Below are positions 43,902 through 53,389 of a stretch of 64,000 bases of DNA, in pieces. Position numbers and translations under genes: made by a program. The stretch is from the NCBI RefSeq assembly GCF_037969725.1, contig NZ_CP150203.1, positions 3,426,001-3,490,000 on the forward strand. Reading direction: 5' to 3'. The stretch comes from Paenibacillus sp. FSL W8-0426 (GTDB lineage Bacteria; Bacillota; Bacilli; Paenibacillales; Paenibacillaceae). The notes below the pieces were generated by a model. The model saw only the letters and a list, made by a program, of their open reading frames with translations. It was not told the DNA's origin and ran no database searches. Numbering within the stretch: position 1 is the first letter of the stretch; every line of letters begins with the position of its first letter.

Positions 43902-44639
43902 ATGATTGAATGGAAAGCAGGGGTGGCACCACATTTGAACAAATGGCTCAAGACGATATTGTTTTTGCTGGGCTCGGCGTTTCTTACACGTTTTATTCCG
44001 TTTTCATCGTTGTTCCGCAATTTGGATACGATGATCCACGAGTTCGGCCACGCGCTTGTTACGCTGCTATTATCCGGCAAAGTGCTGCGCATTGAGTTGT
44101 ATGCCGACCATAGCGGCGTTACGTATTCCTCGATGCTTACGCCCGGCAGGTCGATCCTGGTTTCTCTGGCCGGTTATATGTGCGCGTCGCTGTTTGCCTG
44201 GCTGTTGTTTGTTCTTTATCGAAAAGGACGGCACATGTGGGGACTCGGGATCATGACCGCGGTCGCTGCCGTCTCGCTTCTGCTGTATGTCCGGGGAGAA
44301 TTCGGCATGTTATGGCTAACGGGTTTTATCGCGCTGAATGCGGTCATCATGATTTTTGGCGCCAAATTCGCCAAGTTCTATTATCTTTTGCTGGCGTTTC
44401 TTACGTTGGAAGAATCCGTAGTTAGCGCCATGTACGTGGGTTGGATGTCCTGGACGCATCCTTCCGCTGCGGGAGACGCAACCAATCTGGCCGGCCAGAC
44501 CTTTATGCCTGCATTGTTTTGGGGCACACTTTTTGCCTTGTTTGCGCTATGGTGTGCCAAAGGAGCGTTGACTTCCTTTTTTGGCAAAAACGCCGCATCC
44601 GGGGCCCGCTCTCGCAGAGTACGACAACGCAGTGCATAG
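43902..44639 (+). CDS. M50-family membrane metallopeptidase
   Basis: 245 residues from ATG 43902. Zinc-protease motif HEFGHA at the end of the first long hydrophobic region, followed by four or more membrane segments (ILVSLAGYMCASLFAWLLFVLY; IMTAVAAVSLLLYV; LWLTGFIALNAVIMIF). M50B-type proteins are site-2-protease relatives or sporulation-related membrane proteins; target unknown. The ATG at 43902 has no ribosome site; a TTG at 43935 has AGGGGTGG 8 nt upstream and may be the true start (234 aa). Confidence 0.8.
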   Translation: MIEWKAGVAPHLNKWLKTILFLLGSAFLTRFIPFSSLFRNLDTMIHEFGHALVTLLLSGKVLRIELYADHSGVTYSSMLTPGRSILVSLAGYMCASLFAWLLFVLYRKGRHMWGLGIMTAVAAVSLLLYVRGEFGMLWLTGFIALNAVIMIFGAKFAKFYYLLLAFLTLEESVVSAMYVGWMSWTHPSAAGDATNLAGQTFMPALFWGTLFALFALWCAKGALTSFFGKNAASGARSRRVRQRSA

Positions 44640-44698
44640 TTGAATGGGAAAAGAGCAAATCCTGCGGGCAGGGAGTAGTAATCTTCCACCGCAGTCCA

Positions 44699-44730
44699 AA
44701 AAGCGCCCCCTTGAAAGGGAGCGCTTTTCT
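44699..44730. terminator. Bidirectional terminator between convergent genes
   Basis: Stem aaaagcgc/gcgctttt with an inner ccctt/aaggg pairing. Confidence 0.75.
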
Positions 44731-44738
44731 CGTGAAAA

Positions 44739-45110
44739 TCAATCGCCCAAATTTTCCCACAGGACATAAAAATAATAAATTTCCTCCATAATCGCCTTAT
44801 CGTCTTTTGCGGCGACGCCGCCCTTCATGCGGGCAAGCGTGCCCAGAATGTCATAAATCGTTTCACGCTCCACGCTGAACTGGATGCGATCCACGATTCG
44901 GTCCCACGCCTTCAGGGCATATTCGATTTCTGACTTGGCTTGGGTCCACTGTTTGGCTTCAACTTGTTTCTCCAGCGATTGCACCGATTCAACCAAGCGA
45001 TCATTCTCGCCCCACGGTTTTTTGAGAATCGTTCCCGTAGCCATGACGGCGCAAAAGATGAGAATCAGAACGATGGGAACCACATAGAGCAGCCACAATC
45101 GTGCTTTCAT
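44739..45110 (-). CDS. DUF4363-family protein
   Basis: 123 residues. One N-terminal membrane anchor (LWLLYVVPIVLILIFCAVMA, ~5-24), then a charged helical region (SLEKQVEAKQWTQAKSEIEY; WDRIVDRIQFSVERETI). DUF4363 proteins are usually found next to DUF421 membrane proteins, as here (30 nt after one). Role unknown. AGGAGGGG before the ATG. Confidence 0.78.
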   Translation of the reverse strand: MKARLWLLYVVPIVLILIFCAVMATGTILKKPWGENDRLVESVQSLEKQVEAKQWTQAKSEIEYALKAWDRIVDRIQFSVERETIYDILGTLARMKGGVAAKDDKAIMEEIYYFYVLWENLGD

Positions 45111-45140
45111 CGTATCCCCTCCTGCAGTGTAATCTTTCCG

Positions 45141-45869
45141 TTAGAACGGCCCTTCGTAGTCGCCCATGTCCGTTTTCTCCGTGATTTTGTCTTCGAAAAG
45201 GTCGATGTACAGTTTATCATTGGGCAAAATGGCGGCAAAGGCGATGTCTTGGATCGTTATTTTTTTCTTTTTAAGCTGCTCGGTGAGCCAATGAATGTCC
45301 TTGTTTCGTTCTTCGAGATTTTGTTTGATCAGTACACCGTCAATGATCAGCTCTGTCATGAGCTTGTTCGGGCTTGTCTTCATGTGCATATCCTTGGCCG
45401 TCACCGGTTGGTTCTCCGGCTTCAGGACAACGGAGAGACTGCCGTCCGGTTCAAGAATGCCATAGTCGACCGTCGTAATGTCGAACACGTCTTTTTGCCG
45501 CAGCATCATCGTCAGTTCATCGAATTTCACGCGCATTTTATGCATGTTTTGTTCCAAAATTTTGCCGCTCTGGATCACCAGCGTAGGATCGGAGTCAAAC
45601 CATTTGGACACGGTACGATTTTTCAAGGTCACATATTGAAAAATAATCGTAACCAACGTAAAAATGGTCAGCGCGACGAAATGAATCCATGCTTTGGAGG
45701 AAAGGTCCGTGGCGAACGTTCCCGCAATCGAACCGATCGTAATGCCGTTTATGTAATCAAAGTACGTCAGGTTGCCCATTTGCTGTTTGCCCAGCACCCG
45801 CGTGTAAATCATGAGGGTCAGAAAAGCGATAACCGAGCGTACTGCGACCACCCATGTTTCTTCCATCAT
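45141..45869 (-). CDS. DUF421-family (YetF/YrbG-like) membrane protein
   Basis: 242 residues from the first of two adjacent ATGs. N-terminal membrane part with three segments (WVVAVRSVIAFLTLMIYTRVLG; YFDYINGITIGSIAGTFAT; WIHFVALTIFTLVTIIFQY), then a soluble domain with the family features VIQSGKILEQNMHKMRV, LTMMLRQKDVFDI and YGILEPDGSLSV. Function unknown; some relatives are linked to spores. An upstream extension of 57 codons would run through a terminator and is rejected. Confidence 0.86.
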   Translation of the reverse strand: MMEETWVVAVRSVIAFLTLMIYTRVLGKQQMGNLTYFDYINGITIGSIAGTFATDLSSKAWIHFVALTIFTLVTIIFQYVTLKNRTVSKWFDSDPTLVIQSGKILEQNMHKMRVKFDELTMMLRQKDVFDITTVDYGILEPDGSLSVVLKPENQPVTAKDMHMKTSPNKLMTELIIDGVLIKQNLEERNKDIHWLTEQLKKKKITIQDIAFAAILPNDKLYIDLFEDKITEKTDMGDYEGPF

Positions 45870-45927
45870 CGAGAAATCACCGTCCTTTGTATACCAGCTT
45901 TTCCCGTCTCTTAACATCTTATTCCAC

Positions 45928-45960
45928 AAAAAAAGAAGCCCGGAATGTAAATTCCGGACT
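45928..45960 (-). terminator. Intrinsic terminator of the uxuA-uxuB operon
   Basis: On the minus strand: stem agtccggaat/attccgggct (10 bp, one G-U), TTAC loop, then a T-rich tract. Confidence 0.8.
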
Positions 45961-46051
45961 TCGACTGAAACGTGAGAGCATAACGAATGATTCCGTTCAT
46001 CGTGCATGGATTTGGCAAAAAGGTGCTCCGACGACCGCAAGATCTTAGGTC

Positions 46052-46915
46052 TTATACGCCGGAGTAGGCCATAAAGCCGCCGTCAACGGGAATGACGGTC
46101 CCTGTTACAAATCCGGATTGGCGTTCGTCGGCAAGCCACATCAGCGTGCCGAGCAGATCTTCCGGTTTGCCGAAACGACGCATCGGCGTATGGGAAATGA
46201 TTTTGCTGGAGCGTTCGGTCGGCGAACCATCCGGATTCAACAGCAGATTGCGATTTTGCTCCGTCAGGAAAAAGCCGGGAGCGATCGCATTTACCCGAAT
46301 GCCGGATTCGGCCAGATGAACGGCCAGCCATTGCGTGAAATTGTTGATCGCCGCTTTGGCCGCGCTGTAGGCAGGCACCTTGGTCATCGGGGAAGGGGCG
46401 CTCATCGATGAAATGTTGATGACCGTTGCCGGTACGCTGCGTTCGATCATTTGTCTGGCAAAGATTTGCGTAGGAATCAGCGAGCCGACAAAATTCAAGT
46501 CCATCACTTGTCGAAATCCGCTTACGCTTACGTCAAAAAAAGTTGTGATGTTTTCCTGGTGCAGGTCTTCGAGCCGAAAAATTTCATTCGTTGTATTGGC
46601 GCTGGCATGATTGCCGCCGGCACCGTTAATGAGAATGTCGCATGGCCCAAGCCGTTCAAGCACCGCATCCGCGGCGGCCTGGACGCTATCCGGCTGCGTG
46701 ACGTCGCAAGCAACGGCAATGGCTTTGCCGCCTGTGGCCGTAATGGCAGCAGCCACTTCTTCACCTTTTGATACCGTGCGGTTAAGTATCGCGACTTGAG
46801 CACCATGTCTGGCCAGTTCCTCGGCCATCGCGCGGCACAGTACGCCGGCACCGCCCGTAATGACCGCCGTTTTTCCTTGCAGTCTCGACGAGGTCTCGCG
46901 AATGAGTTCGTTCAT
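46052..46915 (-). CDS. uxuB: D-mannonate oxidoreductase (fructuronate reductase), SDR type
   Basis: 287 residues, classical [18 protein letters not shown] (cofactor loop), INGAGG, and YSAAK (YxxxK) near residue 185. Such SDRs next to uxuA in Bacillota (e.g. B. subtilis YjmF) reduce D-fructuronate to D-mannonate. AAAGGAGGG precedes the ATG; it overlaps uxuA by 4 nt (ATGA). Confidence 0.87.
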   Translation of the reverse strand: MNELIRETSSRLQGKTAVITGGAGVLCRAMAEELARHGAQVAILNRTVSKGEEVAAAITATGGKAIAVACDVTQPDSVQAAADAVLERLGPCDILINGAGGNHASANTTNEIFRLEDLHQENITTFFDVSVSGFRQVMDLNFVGSLIPTQIFARQMIERSVPATVINISSMSAPSPMTKVPAYSAAKAAINNFTQWLAVHLAESGIRVNAIAPGFFLTEQNRNLLLNPDGSPTERSSKIISHTPMRRFGKPEDLLGTLMWLADERQSGFVTGTVIPVDGGFMAYSGV

Positions 46916-47988
46916 GCTTTTGCCCTCCTTTGCAGGGAATCCCAGGCGCCCCACAGATACATAATGCCCAGCGCGCGATCATAAAGGCCATACCCTGGTC
47001 TGCATTTCTCTCCCCATAAATGGCGTCCATGGTCCGGACGGGCGTACCCCGTAAATCCGGTGTCATGGTAGGCTTCCACGATGCCCACGATGTCCACGCT
47101 TCCGTCCTGGGTCCGATGCGACGTTTCGATGAAATCGCCATTCTCGTACACTTTTACATTGCGGATGTGGGCAAAAGGAATCCGATCCTTGAACTCATGG
47201 ATCATGCCGATGATATCGTTGGCCGGATTCGCTCCGAGCGAGCCGCTGCACAATGTAACGCAGTTGGATGGACTATCATGCAAATTCAAATATTTGCGAA
47301 TGTTGTCCTGGGTCGTAATGATTTTCGGCAGGCCGAAGATCGACCATGGCGGATCGTCCGGGTGGATGGCCATCTTGATGCCTAGCTGCTCCGCGACAGG
47401 GATGATCTCGTCCAAAAAGTACTTTGCGTTCTGCCACATATCATCTTCCGAGACGTTTTTATACGCTTCGAACGCGCTTGTCAAGTACTGGAGACGCTCA
47501 GGCTCCCAGCCCGGCATCGTCAATTCGGAGTTTTCCGTAATGCGGCGGACCAGTTCGAACGGGTCCATGTCTTCGAGTTTGTTTTTTTCGTAGAAAAGGG
47601 CGGTGGAGCCGTCCTCCATCTCCTTATACATGTCGGTACGCAGCCAGTCGAAGATCGGCATGAAATTATAACAGATGACTTTGACGCCAACCTGCGCAAG
47701 CTTTTCCATCGTTTTTTTGTAGTTTTCGATATATTTGTCCCGGGTGGGGAGACCGAGTTTGATATCTTCATGGACGTTAACGCTTTCAACGACATCCATA
47801 TGTAGTCCGGCCCGATCCGCCGCCTTCTTGATTGCCAAAATGCTCTCCATGGGCCATTCTTCGCCTGCAGGCACATCGTGCAGTGCCCATACAATGCCTT
47901 CAACGCCCGGGATCTGACGGATGTCATCCAGCGATACCGTATCGTTGCCTTCGCCAAACCAGCGAAAAACCATTCTCATGACGTTCAC
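46912..47988 (-). CDS. uxuA: Mannonate dehydratase
   Basis: 358 residues. N-terminal [25 protein letters not shown] is a family hallmark, as are [34 protein letters not shown] and [11 protein letters not shown] (metal and substrate contacts). Dehydrates D-mannonate to 2-keto-3-deoxygluconate. GAGGTGA site before ATG. A cre-like site lies upstream. No kdgK, kdgA or uxaC is in the window. Confidence 0.94.
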   Translation of the reverse strand: MNVMRMVFRWFGEGNDTVSLDDIRQIPGVEGIVWALHDVPAGEEWPMESILAIKKAADRAGLHMDVVESVNVHEDIKLGLPTRDKYIENYKKTMEKLAQVGVKVICYNFMPIFDWLRTDMYKEMEDGSTALFYEKNKLEDMDPFELVRRITENSELTMPGWEPERLQYLTSAFEAYKNVSEDDMWQNAKYFLDEIIPVAEQLGIKMAIHPDDPPWSIFGLPKIITTQDNIRKYLNLHDSPSNCVTLCSGSLGANPANDIIGMIHEFKDRIPFAHIRNVKVYENGDFIETSHRTQDGSVDIVGIVEAYHDTGFTGYARPDHGRHLWGEKCRPGYGLYDRALGIMYLWGAWDSLQRRAKA

Positions 47989-48053
47989 CTCATCATTTTA
48001 TATAGGAAAGAATACAACGCTCAATTACCATACTACCATACAAGTTTGAATGT

Positions 48054-48067
48054 TGGAAGCGCTTTTA
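48054..48067 (-). promoter_or_regulatory. cre-like site upstream of uxuA
   Basis: Read on the minus strand, taaaagcgcttcca matches the cre consensus at 13 of 14 positions, 66 nt before the uxuA start. Carbon catabolite control of hexuronate use is inferred. Confidence 0.5.
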
Positions 48068-48162
48068 AGGAAAAATTTGATGACGGATCTCCCAAAAATG
48101 TGAACTCTCTCTCATGAATGGTCTTAACTCTTGTGGATCGTCAAGGAAAGAAGTAAAATAGC

Positions 48163-48168
48163 TATAAT
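48163..48168 (+). promoter_or_regulatory. -10 element of the ArsR-aldehyde dehydrogenase operon
   Basis: Perfect TATAAT directly before the operator-like palindrome at 48170; the -35 region (about 48140) is poor. Confidence 0.5.
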
Positions 48169-48169
48169 G

Positions 48170-48185
48170 GTTTAAATGTTTAAAC
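48170..48185. promoter_or_regulatory. ArsR-type operator
   Basis: gtttaaatgtttaaac: arms GTTTAAA/TTTAAAC around TG, right at the expected transcription start and 36 nt before the ArsR-family gene. Autorepression is inferred. Confidence 0.6.
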
Positions 48186-48221
48186 ATATCAACTTTATAG
48201 AGAAAGAAGGAAGGAAACCCG

Positions 48222-48524
48222 ATGGGACAAAAAGCACTATCCATTTTTCAATCCTGCATGCCTTTGTTTCAGGTGCTCAGCGACTCACATCGCCAATCCA
48301 TCCTGATGCTGCTGACAGAGAAGGGGAGAATGACCGTCAATGAAATTACGGAGCAATCCAGCCTCTCGCGCCCGGCTATATCCCACCACCTCAAGCTGCT
48401 GCTGGACAAAGACTTGATTTCGGTGGAGCAGCAGGGAACCCAACGCTATTATTCCGCTTCATTGCAGGCATCGGTTCAATTACTGAAGGAATTGGTGGCG
48501 GCATTGGAAGAAGAGTGTTTATAG
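48222..48524 (+). CDS. ArsR-family transcriptional regulator
   Basis: 100 residues, winged helix: LFQVLSDSHRQSILMLL, recognition helix region LSRPAISHHLKLLLDKDLI, wing with QQGTQRYYS. No Cys pair of metal sensors (one Cys at residue ~10, one at the C-terminus), so it may sense something other than metal. It starts 15 nt before the aldehyde dehydrogenase gene and likely controls it. Confidence 0.87.
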   Translation: MGQKALSIFQSCMPLFQVLSDSHRQSILMLLTEKGRMTVNEITEQSSLSRPAISHHLKLLLDKDLISVEQQGTQRYYSASLQASVQLLKELVAALEEECL

Positions 48525-48539
48525 GGAGGAGCAGATCAT

Positions 48540-49940
48540 ATGACAAAAATACGTGAAATAACCAGCCCGGAAGTAGAGGAAATTTTGGAGCTGCAGCAGC
48601 AATTTTACCGCTCGGGCTCCACCCGTTCGCCGGAAGCTCGCATTGAACGTCTTATTTGGCTTAAGGATGCGATTCGAAAATACGAGAAACCGTTGACCGA
48701 AGCGCTGTATCAGGATCTCGGCAAAAGCGAATTCGAATCATACACGACCGAGATCGGTTTTATGCTCGACAGCATCTCGCACACGATTCGGAACGTGAAA
48801 CGCTGGGCCAAACCGAAAAAGGTCAAAACGCAGCTGGCCCTCATCGGTTCCAAAAGCTATATCATTCCCGAGCCTTACGGATCGGTTCTCATCATCGGGC
48901 CGTTCAACTATCCGTTCCAGTTGCTGATCGAGCCGCTCGTGGGTGCCATTGCGGCTGGCAATACGGCTGTGCTGAAGGCATCCGAACATACGCCGGCCGT
49001 TTCGGCCGTCGTGCGGGACATCATCACATCGGTATTCGAGCCCGGGTACGTCCAGGTCATTGAAGGAGCCAAAGATACGACGACGGCTCTCATTCACGCG
49101 AAATTTGATTATATTTTTTTTACGGGGAGTGTGCCCGTCGGCAAAATCGTCATGGAGGCCGCTGCCAAAAACCTCATTCCGGTTACGCTGGAGCTGGGCG
49201 GCAAAAGCCCGGTCATCGTGGACGAACATGCCGACCTCAAAGTCGCCGCGCAGCGCATTATGTGGGGCAAGCTGCTCAACACAGGTCAAACGTGCATCGC
49301 ACCGGATTATCTGCTCGTCCATGAGCGGGTGAAGCAAACGTTGATCGAGGAAATGAAGGCGGCCGTGCACAGCTTCTACGGCTCGGACGTTCGGCATAAT
49401 CGGGATTATGGCCGGATCGTCAATGAAGCCCATTTCAAGCGGTTGAGCCATATGATCGAGCGGGATAAGGCAAACCTGATTTTTGGAGGACAAACGGACG
49501 AGGCAGATCGCTTCATCTCGCCTACGCTGCTGGACGTGGAGTCTTGGGAAGCAGCGAGTATGGAAGACGAAATTTTCGGCCCGATCCTCCCGATTATCAG
49601 TTATCATGATATTGACGAAGCCATCGCAGGCATTTTGAAACTTCCCAAACCATTGGCTTTGTATCTGTTCACTTCCGATAAGCAGGTTCAGAAGAAGGTG
49701 CTGCAGGAAGTGTCCTTTGGCGGAGGATGTATCAACGATACGATTACCCATGTGGCCAATCCGCGGCTGCCTTTTGGCGGGGTAGGGAATTCCGGAATCG
49801 GCGGATACCACGGGCGATACAGCTTCGAAACCTTTTCGCATATGAAAAGCATACTCCGAAAAAGCACGCGGCTGAATCTGCCGATCTTGTACCCGCCTTA
49901 TGCCGGCAAGTTACAAACGATCAAACGGCTGTTGAAATAA
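48540..49940 (+). CDS. Class 3-type aldehyde dehydrogenase (YwdH-like)
   Basis: 466 residues. Catalytic Cys252 in TGQTCIAPDY and general-base Glu218 in LELGGKSP; IGPFNYP and TGSVPVGKIV are cofactor motifs. Length, LELGGKSPVIVDEHADL and the C-terminal GGVGNSGIGGYHG fit the YwdH/ALDH3 group, which oxidises medium and long-chain or aromatic aldehydes with NAD(P). ArsR partner suggests induction by a toxic aldehyde or other stress; inference. GGGAGGAG before ATG. Confidence 0.9.
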   Translation: MTKIREITSPEVEEILELQQQFYRSGSTRSPEARIERLIWLKDAIRKYEKPLTEALYQDLGKSEFESYTTEIGFMLDSISHTIRNVKRWAKPKKVKTQLALIGSKSYIIPEPYGSVLIIGPFNYPFQLLIEPLVGAIAAGNTAVLKASEHTPAVSAVVRDIITSVFEPGYVQVIEGAKDTTTALIHAKFDYIFFTGSVPVGKIVMEAAAKNLIPVTLELGGKSPVIVDEHADLKVAAQRIMWGKLLNTGQTCIAPDYLLVHERVKQTLIEEMKAAVHSFYGSDVRHNRDYGRIVNEAHFKRLSHMIERDKANLIFGGQTDEADRFISPTLLDVESWEAASMEDEIFGPILPIISYHDIDEAIAGILKLPKPLALYLFTSDKQVQKKVLQEVSFGGGCINDTITHVANPRLPFGGVGNSGIGGYHGRYSFETFSHMKSILRKSTRLNLPILYPPYAGKLQTIKRLLK

Positions 49941-49945
49941 GCCAT

Positions 49946-49977
49946 ACGGGTTTCGGATCAAACGAACTCGGTTTTTT
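49946..49977 (+). terminator. Probable intrinsic terminator after the aldehyde dehydrogenase
   Basis: Imperfect stem acgggtttcg/cgaactcggt followed by T6. Confidence 0.4.
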
Positions 49978-50056
49978 AGTGCTCTCACCCGGCGGGGTCA
50001 ACACTTTGCCATATCGCGGCGAGAATCGACGGAAACGAAGTGCTGCGCCCAAAGAC

Positions 50057-50968
50057 TTATTCCGAACCAGGAGGATCCTGCCTGTACCGGGATGGGGATA
50101 TTCCCGACCAGCGTTTGAACTGACGGCTGAAGTGGGCGATGTCTTTGTAACCCAGCATGACGGCGATATTTTGAATGGACAATGCCGGATTTCCGAGCAA
50201 AATTTTCGCTTCATGCAGAACCATCTCGGACAGCATGGCGCGTGGGGATTGGCCGAATACCTGCTTGAATACGCGGTTGCAATGGGACGTGCTGATCCCG
50301 AGTTCTGCTGCAATGTCGTCGATGCCATAGTGACTGGCCGATTCATGTCCCTGTTTGAACTGCTGGCTCACCAGCCCCTGCAAACGATTACGGATCTGAT
50401 GGGCAAGCTCGATCCGGTCGTAACCGTCGGCATACGTATGCGCAACCTCCTGGGAAACGGCTTCCCAGAGGTGGCCGAACAGCTCGAACACGGCCGATTG
50501 CAATTGCATGCGCTGCACCATGGTGCTGGCCGACGGGGCAGTGGCCGAGTTCATCAGTTTGCGCAGCACGGGTTCGATGTTTTGGGTAACGACGCTGTCG
50601 GCGCCAAACAGGACTTGTCTGATGCGGGCAAGCAGGGAGAGAAACAGCTGATCATCGATATCGAAATGCATGCAAAAATAGGTGAAGCCTTTTCCGTCAG
50701 GGCTATGGCTGGAATGAACGCTGCCCGGAGGGATCAGAAGCAGTTCTCCGGCTTTTTGCCTGTACAATTGACCTTCGATGACCATGTGCTGCTCGCCTTC
50801 GGTCACATAGTTAAGCTCGTATTGCGGGTGTTCATGGGCAGGATAGTCCCAATCGGAACCGACGCTGCGAAGATGGATGGCAAACAGGTTTACCGTCGTT
50901 TGCACGTCGGGATAGAACACTTCGTGCACGCTTTCCCCAAGCTGGGGAGGCAAATAGGTGGAAGACAT
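50057..50968 (-). CDS. AraC-family regulator, probably of xylo-oligosaccharide genes
   Basis: 303 residues. N-terminal cupin-like ligand domain (HEHPQYELNYVTEGEQHMVI; LLLIPPGSVHSSH) and C-terminal double HTH (YGIDDIAAELGISTSHCNRVF; IQNIAVMLGYKDIAHFSRQFKRW). Start at the ATG after GGAGGT. Divergent from the GH52-GH67 operon, 240 bp apart, so it is the likely activator; its inducer would be a xylan-derived sugar. Confidence 0.87.
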   Translation of the reverse strand: MSSTYLPPQLGESVHEVFYPDVQTTVNLFAIHLRSVGSDWDYPAHEHPQYELNYVTEGEQHMVIEGQLYRQKAGELLLIPPGSVHSSHSPDGKGFTYFCMHFDIDDQLFLSLLARIRQVLFGADSVVTQNIEPVLRKLMNSATAPSASTMVQRMQLQSAVFELFGHLWEAVSQEVAHTYADGYDRIELAHQIRNRLQGLVSQQFKQGHESASHYGIDDIAAELGISTSHCNRVFKQVFGQSPRAMLSEMVLHEAKILLGNPALSIQNIAVMLGYKDIAHFSRQFKRWSGISPSRYRQDPPGSE

Positions 50969-51169
50969 GTGGGACCTCCTTTTTTCGGATGCATAGCCAA
51001 GATGCAAGCTTGATTCGGCGTAACCTTCCCGCGGTGTACTGAAACATTTCTTCATGCGCCAAAGCATGTAACCGCTTTAGTACGATTATAAACCATAAGC
51101 CCGATTTGGGTAAATATCTGCTTGATTTGACCATGGTCTGGCCGGAAATGCCATGATAGGATGGGGCTA

Positions 51170-51183
51170 TGAAAACGCATGCA
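51170..51183 (+). promoter_or_regulatory. cre-like site upstream of the GH52 gene
   Basis: tgaaaacgcatgca matches cre at 13 of 14 positions, 25 nt before the ATG and so probably within the transcribed leader. Confidence 0.5.
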
Positions 51184-51208
51184 AATCATTTGAGAGGGGT
51201 CGCATCCC

Positions 51209-53389
51209 ATGAGCACATCCAAATCGATTTTCTATAATGCCCACCATGCGCCGATCGGCGCTTTTGCAAGCTTTACGCTTGGATATAAAGGAGCCAAAGG
51301 CGGTCTTGGACTCGAATTGGGCAAGCCTGCCGACGAAAACATTTACATCGGCCTTCAGGCACGGGACGGCGAACATTACGAGGCTTTGCCCTTTTTTGCA
51401 GCAACCGAAGACGAAAGTGCCCGTTATGACGTAGAAAAGCCGGATCACACTGACGCGTCGGCGGCCGAAGCGGCCAAACCGTTAGTCTCCGCGTTTCGCG
51501 ACGAGGACATCAGCCGTAAACTGACGATCGGCACGGATACATGGACCGCAGGCGATCTGACTTTCCGCATTTATTCGCCGGTACGTCCGGTGCCTCACCC
51601 GGTTGAAGGGGATGAACAAGCGCTGAAAGATGCCTTGGTGCCAGCCGTGCTGGTCGAGCTTGTATTGGACAACCGCCAGGGACAGCAAACGCGCAGAGCG
51701 TTCTTCGGTTACCAGGGCAGCGATCCATATTCCGCGATGCGTATGATTGGCGGGCCAGAAGGCGGTTCCGTGACGGGCATTGGCCAAGGGCGCCATACGG
51801 CGATCCTTTCGAAGGATAGCGGACTTTGGCCCGCGCTCGGTTTTACGCTGGAGAAGATTTTGCTTGAAAAACACGTGGAAAATCTGGCCTTCGGCCTTGG
51901 CGGCACAGCCGCTTTGCTTATGGAAGTTCCCGCAGGAGAACAGCGCACTTACCGTTTTGCGGTAAGCTTCTATCGCGGAGGCATTGCTACTTCCGGCATG
52001 GACACGACCTATTGGTATACCCGGTATTTCGCAAACATCCAGGAGGCGGGAACATACGCGCTGAATCGCTTCGATGAACTGGCAGCTTCGTGCGAGGAAG
52101 CGGATCGGCTCTTGGGCGTTTCCGCATTGTCCGAGGATCAGTCGTTCATGCTGGCGCATTCCGTCCACAGTTATTATGCAAGCACGCAGCTGCTCGATGC
52201 AGATGGAGAACCGCTCTGGGTCGTCAACGAAGGCGAATATCGCATGATGAACACGCTCGATTTGACCGCGGACCAGCTGTATTTCGAGTTGGCCATGAAT
52301 CCGTGGACGGTACGCAATGAACTGGAGTGGTTCGTGAAGCGGTACAGCTATACCGATGAGGTCCGATTCCCGGGAGAGGAAAAAGCGCATCCGGGAGGAA
52401 TCACGTTTACGCACGACATCGGCGTAGCCAACGTATTTTCGAGACCCGGACATTCGGCATACGAACTGGTCGGCATCGATGACTGCTTCTCGCAGATGAG
52501 CCATGAGGAGTTGGTCAACTGGCTCTGCTGCGCGACGGTGTACATCGAGCAGACTCGGGATCGGGATTTTGTGCAGAACATGCTGCCTGTCATCCAAGAC
52601 TGCTTCCAGAGCATGGTCAACCGTGATCATCCGGAGGAAAATCAACGAAACGGGTTGATGGGCCTGGACAGCACCCGCACCAAAGGCGGAGCAGAGATTA
52701 CGACCTACGACAGCCTGGACGTGTCGCTGGGACAATCCCGAAACAACATCTATCTGGCGGGCAAATGCTGGGCGGTGTATGTAGCGCTCGAGAAGTTGTT
52801 CGCTGCGGAAAAGCTGAACGACTTGTCGTACCAAGCAGGTCGTCAAGCTGATCGCTGCGCGGCCAGCATCGCCGCGCAATTGACGGATGGCGGCTACATT
52901 CCGGCCGTCATTGCGGAAAATAACGATTCGCGCATCATTCCGGCGATCGAAGGGCTCGTATTCCCGTATTTCACAGGCTGCGAGGGCGCATTGGACGCAA
53001 ACGGCCGCTTCGGCGCTTATTTGCAGGCGCTGCGTACGCACTTGAAGACGGTTCTTGTTCCAGGCACCTGCCTGTTCGCGGACGGCGGCTGGAAGCTGTC
53101 CTCGACGAGCAACAATTCGTGGCTGAGCAAAATCTACCTTTCCCAGTTCATCGCCAGAGAGCTGCTGGGCGTGGAGTGGGACGAAACAGGAAAAGCGGCG
53201 GATGCCGCACATGTCGATTGGCTGCTGCATCCGGCAGAATCCTATTGGTGCTGGAGCGATCAGATTCTGTCCGGCGTAGCGGTCGGCAGCAAATATTACC
53301 CGCGCGGCGTAACATCGATACTATGGCTGCTCGAAGGCAAGGGCAACCGACTGACACAGATCTATGCAACCAAGGAGGCGGCACAATGA
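51209..53389 (+). CDS. Glycoside hydrolase family 52 beta-xylosidase
   Basis: 726 residues. N-terminal [18 protein letters not shown] is the GH52 hallmark. Expected nucleophile Glu341 ([10 protein letters not shown]) and acid/base Asp501 ([12 protein letters not shown]) line up with Glu335 and Asp495 of the Geobacillus stearothermophilus enzyme at a constant offset of +6. No signal peptide, so it works inside the cell on imported xylo-oligosaccharides, releasing xylose. Its stop overlaps the next start (ATGA). Confidence 0.93.
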   Translation: MSTSKSIFYNAHHAPIGAFASFTLGYKGAKGGLGLELGKPADENIYIGLQARDGEHYEALPFFAATEDESARYDVEKPDHTDASAAEAAKPLVSAFRDEDISRKLTIGTDTWTAGDLTFRIYSPVRPVPHPVEGDEQALKDALVPAVLVELVLDNRQGQQTRRAFFGYQGSDPYSAMRMIGGPEGGSVTGIGQGRHTAILSKDSGLWPALGFTLEKILLEKHVENLAFGLGGTAALLMEVPAGEQRTYRFAVSFYRGGIATSGMDTTYWYTRYFANIQEAGTYALNRFDELAASCEEADRLLGVSALSEDQSFMLAHSVHSYYASTQLLDADGEPLWVVNEGEYRMMNTLDLTADQLYFELAMNPWTVRNELEWFVKRYSYTDEVRFPGEEKAHPGGITFTHDIGVANVFSRPGHSAYELVGIDDCFSQMSHEELVNWLCCATVYIEQTRDRDFVQNMLPVIQDCFQSMVNRDHPEENQRNGLMGLDSTRTKGGAEITTYDSLDVSLGQSRNNIYLAGKCWAVYVALEKLFAAEKLNDLSYQAGRQADRCAASIAAQLTDGGYIPAVIAENNDSRIIPAIEGLVFPYFTGCEGALDANGRFGAYLQALRTHLKTVLVPGTCLFADGGWKLSSTSNNSWLSKIYLSQFIARELLGVEWDETGKAADAAHVDWLLHPAESYWCWSDQILSGVAVGSKYYPRGVTSILWLLEGKGNRLTQIYATKEAAQ

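Noticed and set aside
49727..51013. Plus-strand frame of 428 codons over the AraC gene
   Set aside because: The minus strand encodes a complete AraC regulator with ribosome site; the plus frame has none.
51482..53230. Minus-strand frame of 582 codons inside the GH52 gene
   Set aside because: Antisense shadow of a gene whose catalytic residues are identified.
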